In this document: positions 1 through 7,248 of the stretch, piece after piece
Layout of the letters: the number at the start of each line of letters is the position of its first letter
Numbering within the stretch: the first letter of the stretch is position 1
Assembly (NCBI GenBank): GCA_030043855.1
Contig: JASHWW010000133.1
Span: 1 to 10,980, forward strand
Direction: 5' to 3'
DNA length: 10,980 nt
Source of the DNA: Thermoplasmata archaeon
GTDB lineage: Archaea > Thermoplasmatota > Thermoplasmata > Lutacidiplasmatales > UBA184
The notes under the pieces: model-generated
Seen by the model: the letters and a program-made list of their open reading frames with translations, nothing else
Database searches by the model: none
Told to the model about the DNA's origin: nothing
Program-made: the position numbers and the translations under genes

Positions 1-1695
<1,695 letters not shown>

Positions 1696-1761
1696 GGATC
1701 TGCTGCTCCGTCCGCGGGCATCGGCCGCGCCGACGCTCGACGGACTTTCGGGATTAGTAAG

Positions 1762-1778
1762 TTAGCGCTGCTATAAAA
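1762..1778 (-). promoter_or_regulatory. Probable dnaK core promoter (TATA box with adjacent inverted repeat)
   Basis: On the minus strand 1778-1772 reads TTTTATA, an AT-rich island in a GC-rich background and a good archaeal TATA box. It predicts a start of transcription near 1748-1750 and a leader of roughly 50 nt before the dnaK ATG at 1695. Immediately downstream of it (1763-1773) is the perfect inverted repeat TAGC-GCT-GCTA, which overlaps the TATA edge and could be an operator. The TATA call is from sequence; the operator role is speculative. Confidence 0.55.
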
Positions 1779-1817
1779 GGTAGACGCATCGCTCCACGCC
1801 GAGGAACGCCCCGGAGC

Positions 1818-3185
1818 TCACGCCGGGTTCGGAGGGGTCGGAGCGGCGTTCCCAGGGGCCCCGTCGGGCACATCGAAAACGCCCGGGCCCCGCGCGGGTC
1901 CGCCGTCCTCGCGGGCCAGACCTTCGAGGATCGGCCGCACCTTCGCGAGATCCCCACCGGAACCGGGCGCCGTCGGTCCACCTCCCCGTCGCGACACCGC
2001 GTAGACCCAGGCGGTCATCGCGAGGTCGGTCCCGACGATCAGGAGGACCCCCGGCAGGAACAGGCCCTGCGCGCCGGGGATGACCGAGATCGGCAGGATC
2101 AGGACGACGGCGGAGGTGAGCCCGCGGCCTCCGACGCCCCCGAGGGTGGAGGCCCAGTCCAGGTCGACGCGATGGACCTGCGAGAGCGCCCGGGCGACCG
2201 CGAACCGGAGCGCCAGCAGGCCGACCGAGAGGCCGACGATCACGGCGATCGCGACCCACCCGGGATTCGCCAGGACGACGAGGCACCCCATGAACAGGAG
2301 GAAGAGCGCCCGGAAGAGGAAGGCGACCTCGGTCTGGACCGTGCGCACCGAGGGGTGGATCCCGGACGCGCCGACCCATCGCACGAGGCGCCGGACGCCG
2401 GCCGCGTTGGCGATGACGATCCCGACGACCAACGCCGCGACGATCCCGGAGCCGAGGAGGAGCTTCGTGACGCCGTACACGAGGAGCACGTAGCCGAGCG
2501 TCGCGAGGGCGGCGAACGGTCGGTCCTGCCACCGTCCGAGCGTGAGGAGCCAGACGACCCCTCCCACGACCCCGACCGCGATCCCGACCGGGATCGGCAG
2601 GGTGATGGCGACCGCCAGGTCCCCGGTCGAAAACGTCCCGCTCGGCGTCAGGATCAGGAGGAGGATCCCGGCGAAGACGATCGCCAGCGCGTCCTCGATC
2701 GCGGCGTCGAGGTGGACGAAGCCGCGCAACGACGGCAGCAGCCCCATGCGGTTCGCCACGGGGATGGCGACCGCTCCGGAACTGGCCCCGAGCGCGGCGC
2801 CGAAGAACAGCGACAGCGGGAGGTCGCCCGGAAAGAGGAACGCGTCGGCGAGGACGGTGACGATCACAACGCCGGCGACGTACGTCACCACCGCGAAGAC
2901 GACCGCGGACGCGAGGAGGGGCCGGAGGATCTTCCCTTCGAGGTCGAGGCCGGCGTCAAAGACGATGATGACCAGGACCGCGGTCCCGACCGCGGGCGCC
3001 ACGAGCAGGACGGTCGAGGCGGGAACGAGGCCGAGGACCGGCCCGGCGACGACCCCGAGCGCGACGAGCCAGAGCACGTCGGGGACCCGGTACCGCCGCG
3101 CGACGACGTCCCCGCCGACCGCGAGCAGCAGGGCGACGCCGGCGACCAGGAGGAACAGTTCGGTGCCGGTCGGGTGGAGACCCAT
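1818..3185 (-). CDS. CPA-family monovalent cation/proton antiporter (NhaP/KefB-like)
   Basis: Integral membrane exchanger of 455 residues, expected to swap Na+ or K+ for protons across the cytoplasmic membrane. About 12 hydrophobic segments run from residue 9 to about 397, followed by a Pro/Gly-rich cytosolic tail of about 55 residues. Family signs are FDAGLDLEGKIL (residues 76-87, TM3), ALGASSGAVAIPV (131-143), DAAIEDALAIVF (160-171, the ion-binding helix), FRALFLLFMG (291-300) and GGRGLTSAVVLILP (352-365), the last being typical of CPA1 exchangers. The ion-site pair is Glu164-Asp165, where CPA1 proteins usually have Asn-Asp and CPA2 proteins Asp-Asp. The ATG at 3185 puts the N-terminus just before the first helix. 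Only 36 bp separate it from the upstream DUF308-type gene and no TATA box is visible there, so the two are probably co-transcribed. Substrate ion cannot be decided from sequence. Confidence 0.9.
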   Translation of the reverse strand: MGLHPTGTELFLLVAGVALLLAVGGDVVARRYRVPDVLWLVALGVVAGPVLGLVPASTVLLVAPAVGTAVLVIIVFDAGLDLEGKILRPLLASAVVFAVVTYVAGVVIVTVLADAFLFPGDLPLSLFFGAALGASSGAVAIPVANRMGLLPSLRGFVHLDAAIEDALAIVFAGILLLILTPSGTFSTGDLAVAITLPIPVGIAVGVVGGVVWLLTLGRWQDRPFAALATLGYVLLVYGVTKLLLGSGIVAALVVGIVIANAAGVRRLVRWVGASGIHPSVRTVQTEVAFLFRALFLLFMGCLVVLANPGWVAIAVIVGLSVGLLALRFAVARALSQVHRVDLDWASTLGGVGGRGLTSAVVLILPISVIPGAQGLFLPGVLLIVGTDLAMTAWVYAVSRRGGGPTAPGSGGDLAKVRPILEGLAREDGGPARGPGVFDVPDGAPGNAAPTPPNPA

Positions 3186-3221
3186 GGGCGGTGCGGCGGG
3201 GCCCCGTCCGCGGCCGTCCCC

Positions 3222-4400
3222 TTAGCCGTTGTGGCGCGGGACTGGGTCGACCCCGGTCGCCGGCGGCGACCCCGGGGTCTCGGCGCTGCGGGCGACGATC
3301 CCGGTGGGGTGCCGCCACCAGTAGACGAGGATCGCCGCCACGACGAGGGCCCGGGCGTAGATCGAGAGGCCCATCATCCACGAAGTGACCGTGATCGTGA
3401 AATCGCCCCCCTCGAAGTACGTCACCACCTGTCCGCCCTTGAATCCGAGTTGGCCCGCGATCCACGGGAGCAGGTTCTCGTGGAAGCCGAAGAGGAGGTT
3501 GCCGACGAAGAAGTACCCCACGTCGTTCATCAGGGAGACCAAGAGACCGAGGCTGGTGGCGAGCGGCCACGCCTCCCACCCCTGGAAGACGAGCAACACC
3601 CCGAAGGGCGCCATGTAACTCAGGACGAGCCACACTCCGTACCCGGGAACCTCCTTGCCGAACAGGTCGATCCAGTTGATCATGACGAGTCCGTAGAACG
3701 CGGCGAACAGGATCAGCTTCAGCAGGACGAACTGCCGCGGGTCCGTCGGCCGGAGACCGACCACGACCGTGTCGATCCCGTTCACGAGCAGGATGACCCC
3801 GACGAGGATCGCGAACCCGAGGAGCGCGAAACCCTCGAAGGCGACCGCCCCGACGACCAGGATCACGACGATCGCGCCGGTCGCGATCGACGAACCGCGG
3901 ATCCACCCGGTGACGGACCGCCCGACCCCTTCCGTGATGCGAGCGAGTCCCTGCGCGACCAGCGCGATCGCGAGGAGGAAGACCGCCACCGCGGTGGTCG
4001 TGTTGGGAAAGAAGACGACACCGAGCGCGATCGCGACCGAGAGCAACCCGATCCCGAGGAGACCCAGGTCGCGGTACGCGATCCTCCCGAGACCGGGGAG
4101 CGTGAAGCCCCCGCGCCCGAAGATCGCCCAGCGTCCTCCCGCGAGAAGGCTCCGGACCGAGTTGAGGGCGACCGCGCCCGCGAGCAGGATCAGCAGTTCG
4201 CCGACCGTGAGGTTCGGCCGGGCGAGGACGATCACGGCCACGACGACGGAGGTCAGCCCGACGAACACGAGGCCGGACCGCTCGATCCGGTCCCACCGCT
4301 CGGCCCGGGGGTCGGTCGCCTTCGGTGCCACCGGCTCACGGTCGGAGGGCTCGGGATCGGCCGCGGGTTCCGTTCGGGACGGGGAGATCGACCCGGACAT
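3222..4400 (-). CDS. DUF308/HdeD-like multi-pass membrane protein with extra C-terminal membrane region
   Basis: Predicted 392-residue membrane protein. Residues 1-40 are polar and Pro/Glu/Asp-rich, likely cytosolic. Residues 42-215 contain six hydrophobic segments in the paired pattern of DUF308 (HdeD) proteins, for example the helices around 43-60, 67-85, 111-131, 134-152, 172-187 and 190-207. HdeD is linked to acid stress in enterobacteria, but the molecular role is unknown. Residues 223-362 add about four more membrane segments, including SLMNDVGYFFVGNLLFGF (289-306), that I do not recognise; an HdeD protein usually ends after six helices. The start at 4400 is chosen because it lies just before the polar leader; an in-frame ATG at 4481 overlaps the TATA element of the divergent gene and is less likely. 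It appears to lead an operon with the antiporter, suggesting a shared role in pH or ion stress (inference). Confidence 0.75.
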   Translation of the reverse strand: MSGSISPSRTEPAADPEPSDREPVAPKATDPRAERWDRIERSGLVFVGLTSVVVAVIVLARPNLTVGELLILLAGAVALNSVRSLLAGGRWAIFGRGGFTLPGLGRIAYRDLGLLGIGLLSVAIALGVVFFPNTTTAVAVFLLAIALVAQGLARITEGVGRSVTGWIRGSSIATGAIVVILVVGAVAFEGFALLGFAILVGVILLVNGIDTVVVGLRPTDPRQFVLLKLILFAAFYGLVMINWIDLFGKEVPGYGVWLVLSYMAPFGVLLVFQGWEAWPLATSLGLLVSLMNDVGYFFVGNLLFGFHENLLPWIAGQLGFKGGQVVTYFEGGDFTITVTSWMMGLSIYARALVVAAILVYWWRHPTGIVARSAETPGSPPATGVDPVPRHNG

Positions 4401-4479
4401 GCGCTCGGACGAGGCACGCGCCCCCTTTCTCTTGTCGGTTCCCGCGGGGACGAGTCCGCCCTCGCGCCGGGTCGCGCGC

Positions 4480-4487
4480 ATTATATC
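4480..4487 (+). promoter_or_regulatory. TATA box for the M20 amidohydrolase gene, possibly shared with the divergent membrane gene
   Basis: ATTATATC is the only AT-rich stretch in the 108 bp between the divergent genes. Its centre is about 25 nt before the ATG at 4509, so transcription should begin at or next to the start codon (leaderless mRNA). Read on the other strand it is GATATAAT, which could also serve the DUF308-type gene with a leader of about 55 nt; no second TATA element is visible. Confidence 0.65.
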
Positions 4488-4508
4488 GGACGGTCGGTGT
4501 CGCCGGCG

Positions 4509-5705
4509 ATGCCGAACCTGCCGGAGGCTTGGACGCCCGCGGCCCGGGAACTGCTGCCCGCCATGCGGACGTGGCGGAAATCGTTCCACGAGGAGCCCGA
4601 GCTGTCGACGCAGGAGCGGCTGACCCAGGCGAAGGTGGTCCGCGCGCTGGCGGACCTCGGGATCCCGTCCCGGACGTTCGAGGGATTCACGGGCGTGATC
4701 GGGATGATCGCCGAGGACCGGCCGGGGCCGGTCGTTGCCCTGCGGGCCGACATGGATGCGCTCCCGGTGACCGAGGAGACCGGGCTCCCGTTCCACTCCC
4801 GATTCCCGGGACGGATGCACGCCTGCGGCCACGACGTCCACCTCGCCTCGCTCCTCGGTGCCGCGGGGATCCTGAGCCGCCGACCCCGGGCGCTCGGGGG
4901 ACCGGTGAAGCTGCTCTTCCAGCCGGCCGAAGAAGAGGGGAACGAGGGCGGAGCGCTCCCGTTGATCGAGCGGGGCGCGCTCGAGCGTCCGCACGTCGCC
5001 TTCGTCGTCGGCCAGCACGTCGACCCGAGCGTTCCGCTCGGCCGCGTCGGATGGCGCGCCGGACCGTTCATGGCCGCGGCCGACGCGTTTCGGATCGTCG
5101 TGCGCGGCCGGGGCGGACACGCCGCGACCCCCCACCAGGGTCCGGACGCGATCGTGATCGCCAGCGAGGTCGTGACCGGCCTCCAAGCCTTGGTCAGCCG
5201 GGTACGGAACCCGTTCGACCCGGTCGTCGTGAGCGTCGGCTCGATCCACGGCGGCACCCGCCACAATATCCTGCCCGACGAGGTCGTCCTCGAAGGGACC
5301 GTCCGCACGATGCGCGCCGAGACTCGGACGATGATCGAGGCGGCCCTGCGACGTCGGGTCCGTGCGATCGCGGCCAGCCTTGGCGCCCGCGTACGCATCG
5401 AGTACCGGTACGGCTACCCCTCGCTGGTCAACGATCCCGCGGCGACCCGCACGGTCGTCGATGCGCTCCGCGTCGAGTTCGGCCGGACGAACGTCGTCGA
5501 GACCGAGCACGGGCTGATGGGGGCTGAGGACTTCTCCCGATACCTCGAGCGCGTCCCCGGGACCTTCCTTCGACTCGGGGTCGGCAAGGCCGGCCATCCC
5601 GCGAGCCTGCACAGCTCGACGTTCGCCCCGGACGAGCGTGCCCTCGTGATCGGAGCCGCGACGCTTGCGGCCGCCGCGGTCGGATTGCAGCGCGCGGCCG
5701 GGTGA
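4509..5705 (+). CDS. M20D-family metal-dependent amidohydrolase (N-acyl-amino-acid / aminoacylase-like)
   Basis: Cytosolic metal hydrolase of 398 residues, the usual length for the M20D group (hippurate hydrolase, IAA-amino-acid hydrolase, N-acyl-L-amino-acid amidohydrolase), which releases amino acids from N-acyl conjugates. Visible landmarks are the N-terminal FHEEPELS (26-33), VALRADMDALPV (76-87), the metal motif HACGHDVH (104-111, ligands Cys106 and His108), PAEEEGNEGG (139-148, Glu142/Glu143 as base and ligand), GQH (168-170), the dimerisation-domain stretch GRGGHAATPHQGPD (200-213), HNILPDEV (252-259) and the final ligand His368 in LHSSTF. There is no signal peptide. All expected catalytic residues are present. 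The ATG at 4509 is supported by a TATA box about 25 nt upstream. Substrate specificity cannot be read from sequence; annotation as carboxypeptidase CpsA-like would be equally acceptable. The stop is 1 bp from the convergent PAC2 gene. Confidence 0.93.
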   Translation: MPNLPEAWTPAARELLPAMRTWRKSFHEEPELSTQERLTQAKVVRALADLGIPSRTFEGFTGVIGMIAEDRPGPVVALRADMDALPVTEETGLPFHSRFPGRMHACGHDVHLASLLGAAGILSRRPRALGGPVKLLFQPAEEEGNEGGALPLIERGALERPHVAFVVGQHVDPSVPLGRVGWRAGPFMAAADAFRIVVRGRGGHAATPHQGPDAIVIASEVVTGLQALVSRVRNPFDPVVVSVGSIHGGTRHNILPDEVVLEGTVRTMRAETRTMIEAALRRRVRAIAASLGARVRIEYRYGYPSLVNDPAATRTVVDALRVEFGRTNVVETEHGLMGAEDFSRYLERVPGTFLRLGVGKAGHPASLHSSTFAPDERALVIGAATLAAAAVGLQRAAG

Positions 5706-5706
5706 C

Positions 5707-6522
5707 TCAGCGATACATCGGCGGCGACGGCTGCGTCGCCGTCTCGCCGCGCGAGCGGTCCGCCGCGTGGCGCTGAATCGAGAGCAACTGCTGCTCGATC
5801 CGCTCCGCCTCGGCGTACAGCGGCACCGGGTCGAGCGCGGTCCGCAGCAGGATCCGGTTGATCGTCTCGATCACCTTCGCGGCCGCGCGGGCATCGGGAT
5901 AGTCGGCCTGGGCCTCGGCGAGGAACGTGAGGACGTCAAACCCGCGGCGCCGCCCTTCGTTGAGGAGGACCCCGGCGATCCCGGTGATGACCCCCTCCGC
6001 GAACGGGATCATGTTCGGCTCGACGTACAGTTCGCGGGCCTTCCGGGTGCTCGCGACCCCGTACACCTTGACGTCGTTCAGGCGGGGAGCTCGCCCGCTC
6101 CGCGCCGGCGGGTTGGCCGCCTCGACCACCAGACCCTCCGGCGAGACGAGCATCGAGCACCGCTGCTCCTGGACCCAGTCGAGGATCGAGGTCGCGAGCG
6201 GATGGATGATCGTCGGGGCAGGGTGGAATTCGGAGACGAAGGCGACGATCTTGTCCGCGCCGCGGCCGGCGCGGTCGGCCGGCGGGTGCCCCGCGTAGAT
6301 CCGGACCGGATGCTGGGGGTTCCCGTTCCGCACGAGGGAGACGGTGGGAAAGGCGGGGGACTCGACAATGCCGATCTGCTCCATCTCGAGCGTATCGATC
6401 AGATAGTTCGCGACGATCGAGCTGACGAGGCCGACCGAAGGGAATCCGTCGATGACGAGGGCGCCCTCGACGTCGACGCGCTTGATCTCGTAGATCCGGA
6501 CCTGATCCGGTGCCATCGGCAT
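5707..6522 (-). CDS. PAC2-family proteasome assembly chaperone (PbaA/PbaB-like) with HbYX tail
   Basis: 271-residue soluble protein. PAC2 proteins assist assembly of the 20S proteasome by binding its alpha ring. The PAC2 hallmarks are GFPSVGLVSSIVANYLI (residues 26-42) near the N-terminus, and in the second half IPFAEGVITGIAGVLLNEG followed by FLAEAQADYPDARAAAKVIE. The polar C-terminal tail ends in Met-Tyr-Arg, matching the hydrophobic-Tyr-X (HbYX) signature that archaeal and eukaryotic proteasome chaperones and activators insert into alpha-ring pockets. The ATG at 6522 is 3 bp downstream of the previous gene's stop, so the two are translated from one message; a second ATG two codons later (MAPDQ) is an alternative start. 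It converges with the amidohydrolase gene with a 1-bp gap, leaving no room for a terminator between them. Which archaeal paralogue it corresponds to is not decidable here. Confidence 0.9.
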   Translation of the reverse strand: MPMAPDQVRIYEIKRVDVEGALVIDGFPSVGLVSSIVANYLIDTLEMEQIGIVESPAFPTVSLVRNGNPQHPVRIYAGHPPADRAGRGADKIVAFVSEFHPAPTIIHPLATSILDWVQEQRCSMLVSPEGLVVEAANPPARSGRAPRLNDVKVYGVASTRKARELYVEPNMIPFAEGVITGIAGVLLNEGRRRGFDVLTFLAEAQADYPDARAAAKVIETINRILLRTALDPVPLYAEAERIEQQLLSIQRHAADRSRGETATQPSPPMYR

Positions 6523-6525
6523 GGA

Positions 6526-6885
6526 TCAGAGCGACCTCTCGACGATCTGCCCCAGCTCCTTCGAGACCAGGTCGACGAAGTCCTGCGTCAGCGCGCGACG
6601 CACCTCCGGCGGCAGGGCCGACAGCCCGAGCCGCGCCGTCGCGGTCCCGACGCGGACCAGCGCCGCGTACTCCATGGCCCGGGCGTGCAGGAGGTCGCGC
6701 ACGGCGTCCTTGAGGTCGCTGGCCAACTTCGGGTCGTCCCGAAGGGTTTTCTCGAGATGCTTGCGGATCTCGTCCTTGACGATGTCCCGCGTCGCCTCGC
6801 GGACCAACTCCTCGGGCCGGAGGAGGTCGGCGGTGCTCTTCACGAGCACGTCGATCGGCTCGCCCGACGAGGAGCCTTCCGGCAT
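6526..6885 (-). CDS. Small helical protein of unknown function, co-transcribed with PAC2 chaperone
   Basis: I do not recognise this family. From the ATG at 6885 it encodes 119 residues. The protein is charged and predicted almost wholly helical, with no membrane segment, signal peptide or Cys motif; a central amphipathic stretch (LVREATRDIVKDEIRKHLEK) looks suited to a coiled coil or helix bundle. An in-frame ATG at 6975 would give 149 residues and another at 6912 128 residues, but a TATA-like element at 6910-6915 lies 25 nt before the 6885 ATG and overlaps the 6912 one, so the short, leaderless form is preferred. The gene ends 3 bp before the PAC2 chaperone start, so a role linked to the proteasome is possible, but that is inference from position only. 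Confidence 0.7.
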   Translation of the reverse strand: MPEGSSSGEPIDVLVKSTADLLRPEELVREATRDIVKDEIRKHLEKTLRDDPKLASDLKDAVRDLLHARAMEYAALVRVGTATARLGLSALPPEVRRALTQDFVDLVSKELGQIVERSL

Positions 6886-6908
6886 CCTCCGGCGGAGCCG
6901 AGGGAGGC

Positions 6909-6920
6909 GCATAAGGGTTT
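6909..6920 (-). promoter_or_regulatory. Core promoter (BRE/TATA) of the small-protein/PAC2 operon
   Basis: On the minus strand, 6920-6909 reads AAACCCTTATGC. CTTATG is a weak TATA box, preceded by an A-rich BRE-like segment. The distance of about 25 nt to the ATG at 6885 fits a leaderless transcript and is the main argument for that start. The TATA match is imperfect. Confidence 0.45.
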
Positions 6921-7010
6921 GGCCGCAAACGCGGACGTCGCGTCCTGCGGAGGCGCCGGGCACGCACCGGGACATCCGTGCTCGGACCCGCGCGGGCCGC
7001 CGGCGAAGAG

Positions 7011-7020
7011 GTTAAACTAC
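7011..7020 (+). promoter_or_regulatory. TATA box of the tRNA-Ala gene
   Basis: GTTAAACTAC is an AT-rich element in a GC-rich region, centred about 27 nt upstream of the mature tRNA 5' end at 7043. This is the usual TATA spacing for archaeal tRNA genes. Nothing else is visible in the 157 bp between the tRNA and the divergent minus-strand gene. Confidence 0.65.
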
Positions 7021-7042
7021 ACGCCGGCTCGGCGAGCTTCGT

Positions 7043-7147
7043 GGGCCGGTAGATCAGCGGAAGATCGCTACCTTGGCAAGGTAGAGGTCGCGAGTTCAAA
7101 CGGAGTTCGGGCCCGATTCCGGACGCCGGAGAGTCTCGCCCGGTCCA
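7043..7147 (+). tRNA. tRNA-Ala (anticodon GGC) with a 33-nt intron in the T-loop
   Basis: The gene folds into a complete cloverleaf once an insertion in the T-loop is removed. The acceptor stem 7043-7049 pairs with 7140-7146 and includes G3:U70 (7045:7144), the main alanine identity element. T8 and A9 are followed by the D-stem GATC/GATC (7052-7055/7063-7066) with GG in its loop. The anticodon stem is CTACC/GGTAG (7068-7072/7080-7084) with loop TTGGCAA and anticodon GGC at 7075-7077. The variable loop is AGGTC, giving G15-C48. The T-stem is GCGAG (7090-7094) with CTCGC (7135-7139), and the discriminator base is A (7147). CCA is not encoded. Exon 1 is 7043-7100 and exon 2 is 7134-7147, giving a mature tRNA of 72 nt before CCA addition. 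It reads GCC alanine codons (and GCU by wobble), which matters in so GC-rich a genome. Every stem is fully paired, so this is a working gene and not a pseudogene. Confidence 0.93.
7101..7133 (+). other. Archaeal intron in tRNA-Ala at position 59/60 (T-loop)
   Basis: Removing 33 nt restores the 7-nt T-loop TTCAAAT and joins the two T-stem halves exactly. Within the intron, 7101-7110 pairs with 7119-7128 (one A-G mismatch at 7104/7125) around an 8-nt loop. At the exon borders, U95-U96-C97 (last two digits of the coordinate) can pair with G131-A130-G129. This leaves the bulges A99-A100|C101 and A132-G133|U134, the geometry of the bulge-helix-bulge motif cut by the splicing endonuclease, with one A-G mismatch (A98:G128) in the 4-bp central helix. 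A shift by one base (7102-7134, leaving C60) is possible but fits the motif worse. Confidence 0.85.
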
Positions 7148-7173
7148 CTCCCCACGGCCGTCCGGCTGGGGAG
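7148..7173 (+). repeat. Inverted repeat directly after the tRNA gene
   Basis: CTCCCC at 7148-7153 is perfectly complementary to GGGGAG at 7168-7173 with a 14-nt loop. It begins one base after the tRNA discriminator, so a trailer hairpin could influence 3' processing. There is no T-run after it, so it does not look like an archaeal terminator, and chance is possible at this GC content. Confidence 0.35.
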
Positions 7174-7214
7174 GTCGGTCGGCACCTGTCGAATGCTAGC
7201 ACCGACACCAAGAG

Positions 7215-7229
7215 TACCGATTTATACCG
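7215..7229 (+). promoter_or_regulatory. TATA box of the HTH/HMG-CoA synthase operon, flanked by TACCG repeats
   Basis: TTTATA at 7221-7226 lies 22 nt before the GTG start at 7249, placing transcription initiation at or next to the start codon. TACCG occurs at 7215-7219 and again at 7225-7229, exactly 10 bp apart and overlapping or abutting the TATA box; ACCG also occurs at 7201-7204. Same-face repeats over a TATA box are typical of an autoregulatory operator, and the first gene encodes a DNA-binding protein. The TATA box is seen; the operator is inferred. Confidence 0.6.
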
Positions 7230-7248
7230 GGGCTCGCCTCGCGCGGAC

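Noticed and set aside
1751..1778. CIRCE (HrcA) operator upstream of dnaK
   Set aside because: The TTAGC half is there, but the 9-bp arms and 9-bp spacer of CIRCE are not; only a 4-bp inverted repeat is seen.
2172..5705. An open frame of 1177 codons on the plus strand
   Set aside because: Only its last 398 codons (from 4509) encode a recognisable protein. The upstream part is an Asp/Glu/Arg/Pro-rich antisense shadow of two real membrane-protein genes, caused by high GC content.
5703..5709. Terminator between the convergent amidohydrolase and PAC2 genes
   Set aside because: The stops are 1 bp apart and no T-run or hairpin is visible around them; transcripts must overlap or end inside the opposite gene.
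7043..7147. tRNA pseudogene or truncated tRNA ending at 7100
   Set aside because: The missing T-stem half, acceptor half with G3:U70 and discriminator are all present 33 nt further on, so it is an intron-containing gene.
7148..7173. Transcription terminator after the tRNA
   Set aside because: The hairpin has no following T-run, which archaeal terminators need; it is kept only as an inverted repeat.
5665..7248. Upstream extension of the HTH regulator frame
   Set aside because: The extension runs antisense to the PAC2 and small-protein genes and straight through the tRNA; the TATA box at 7221 puts the true start at 7249.
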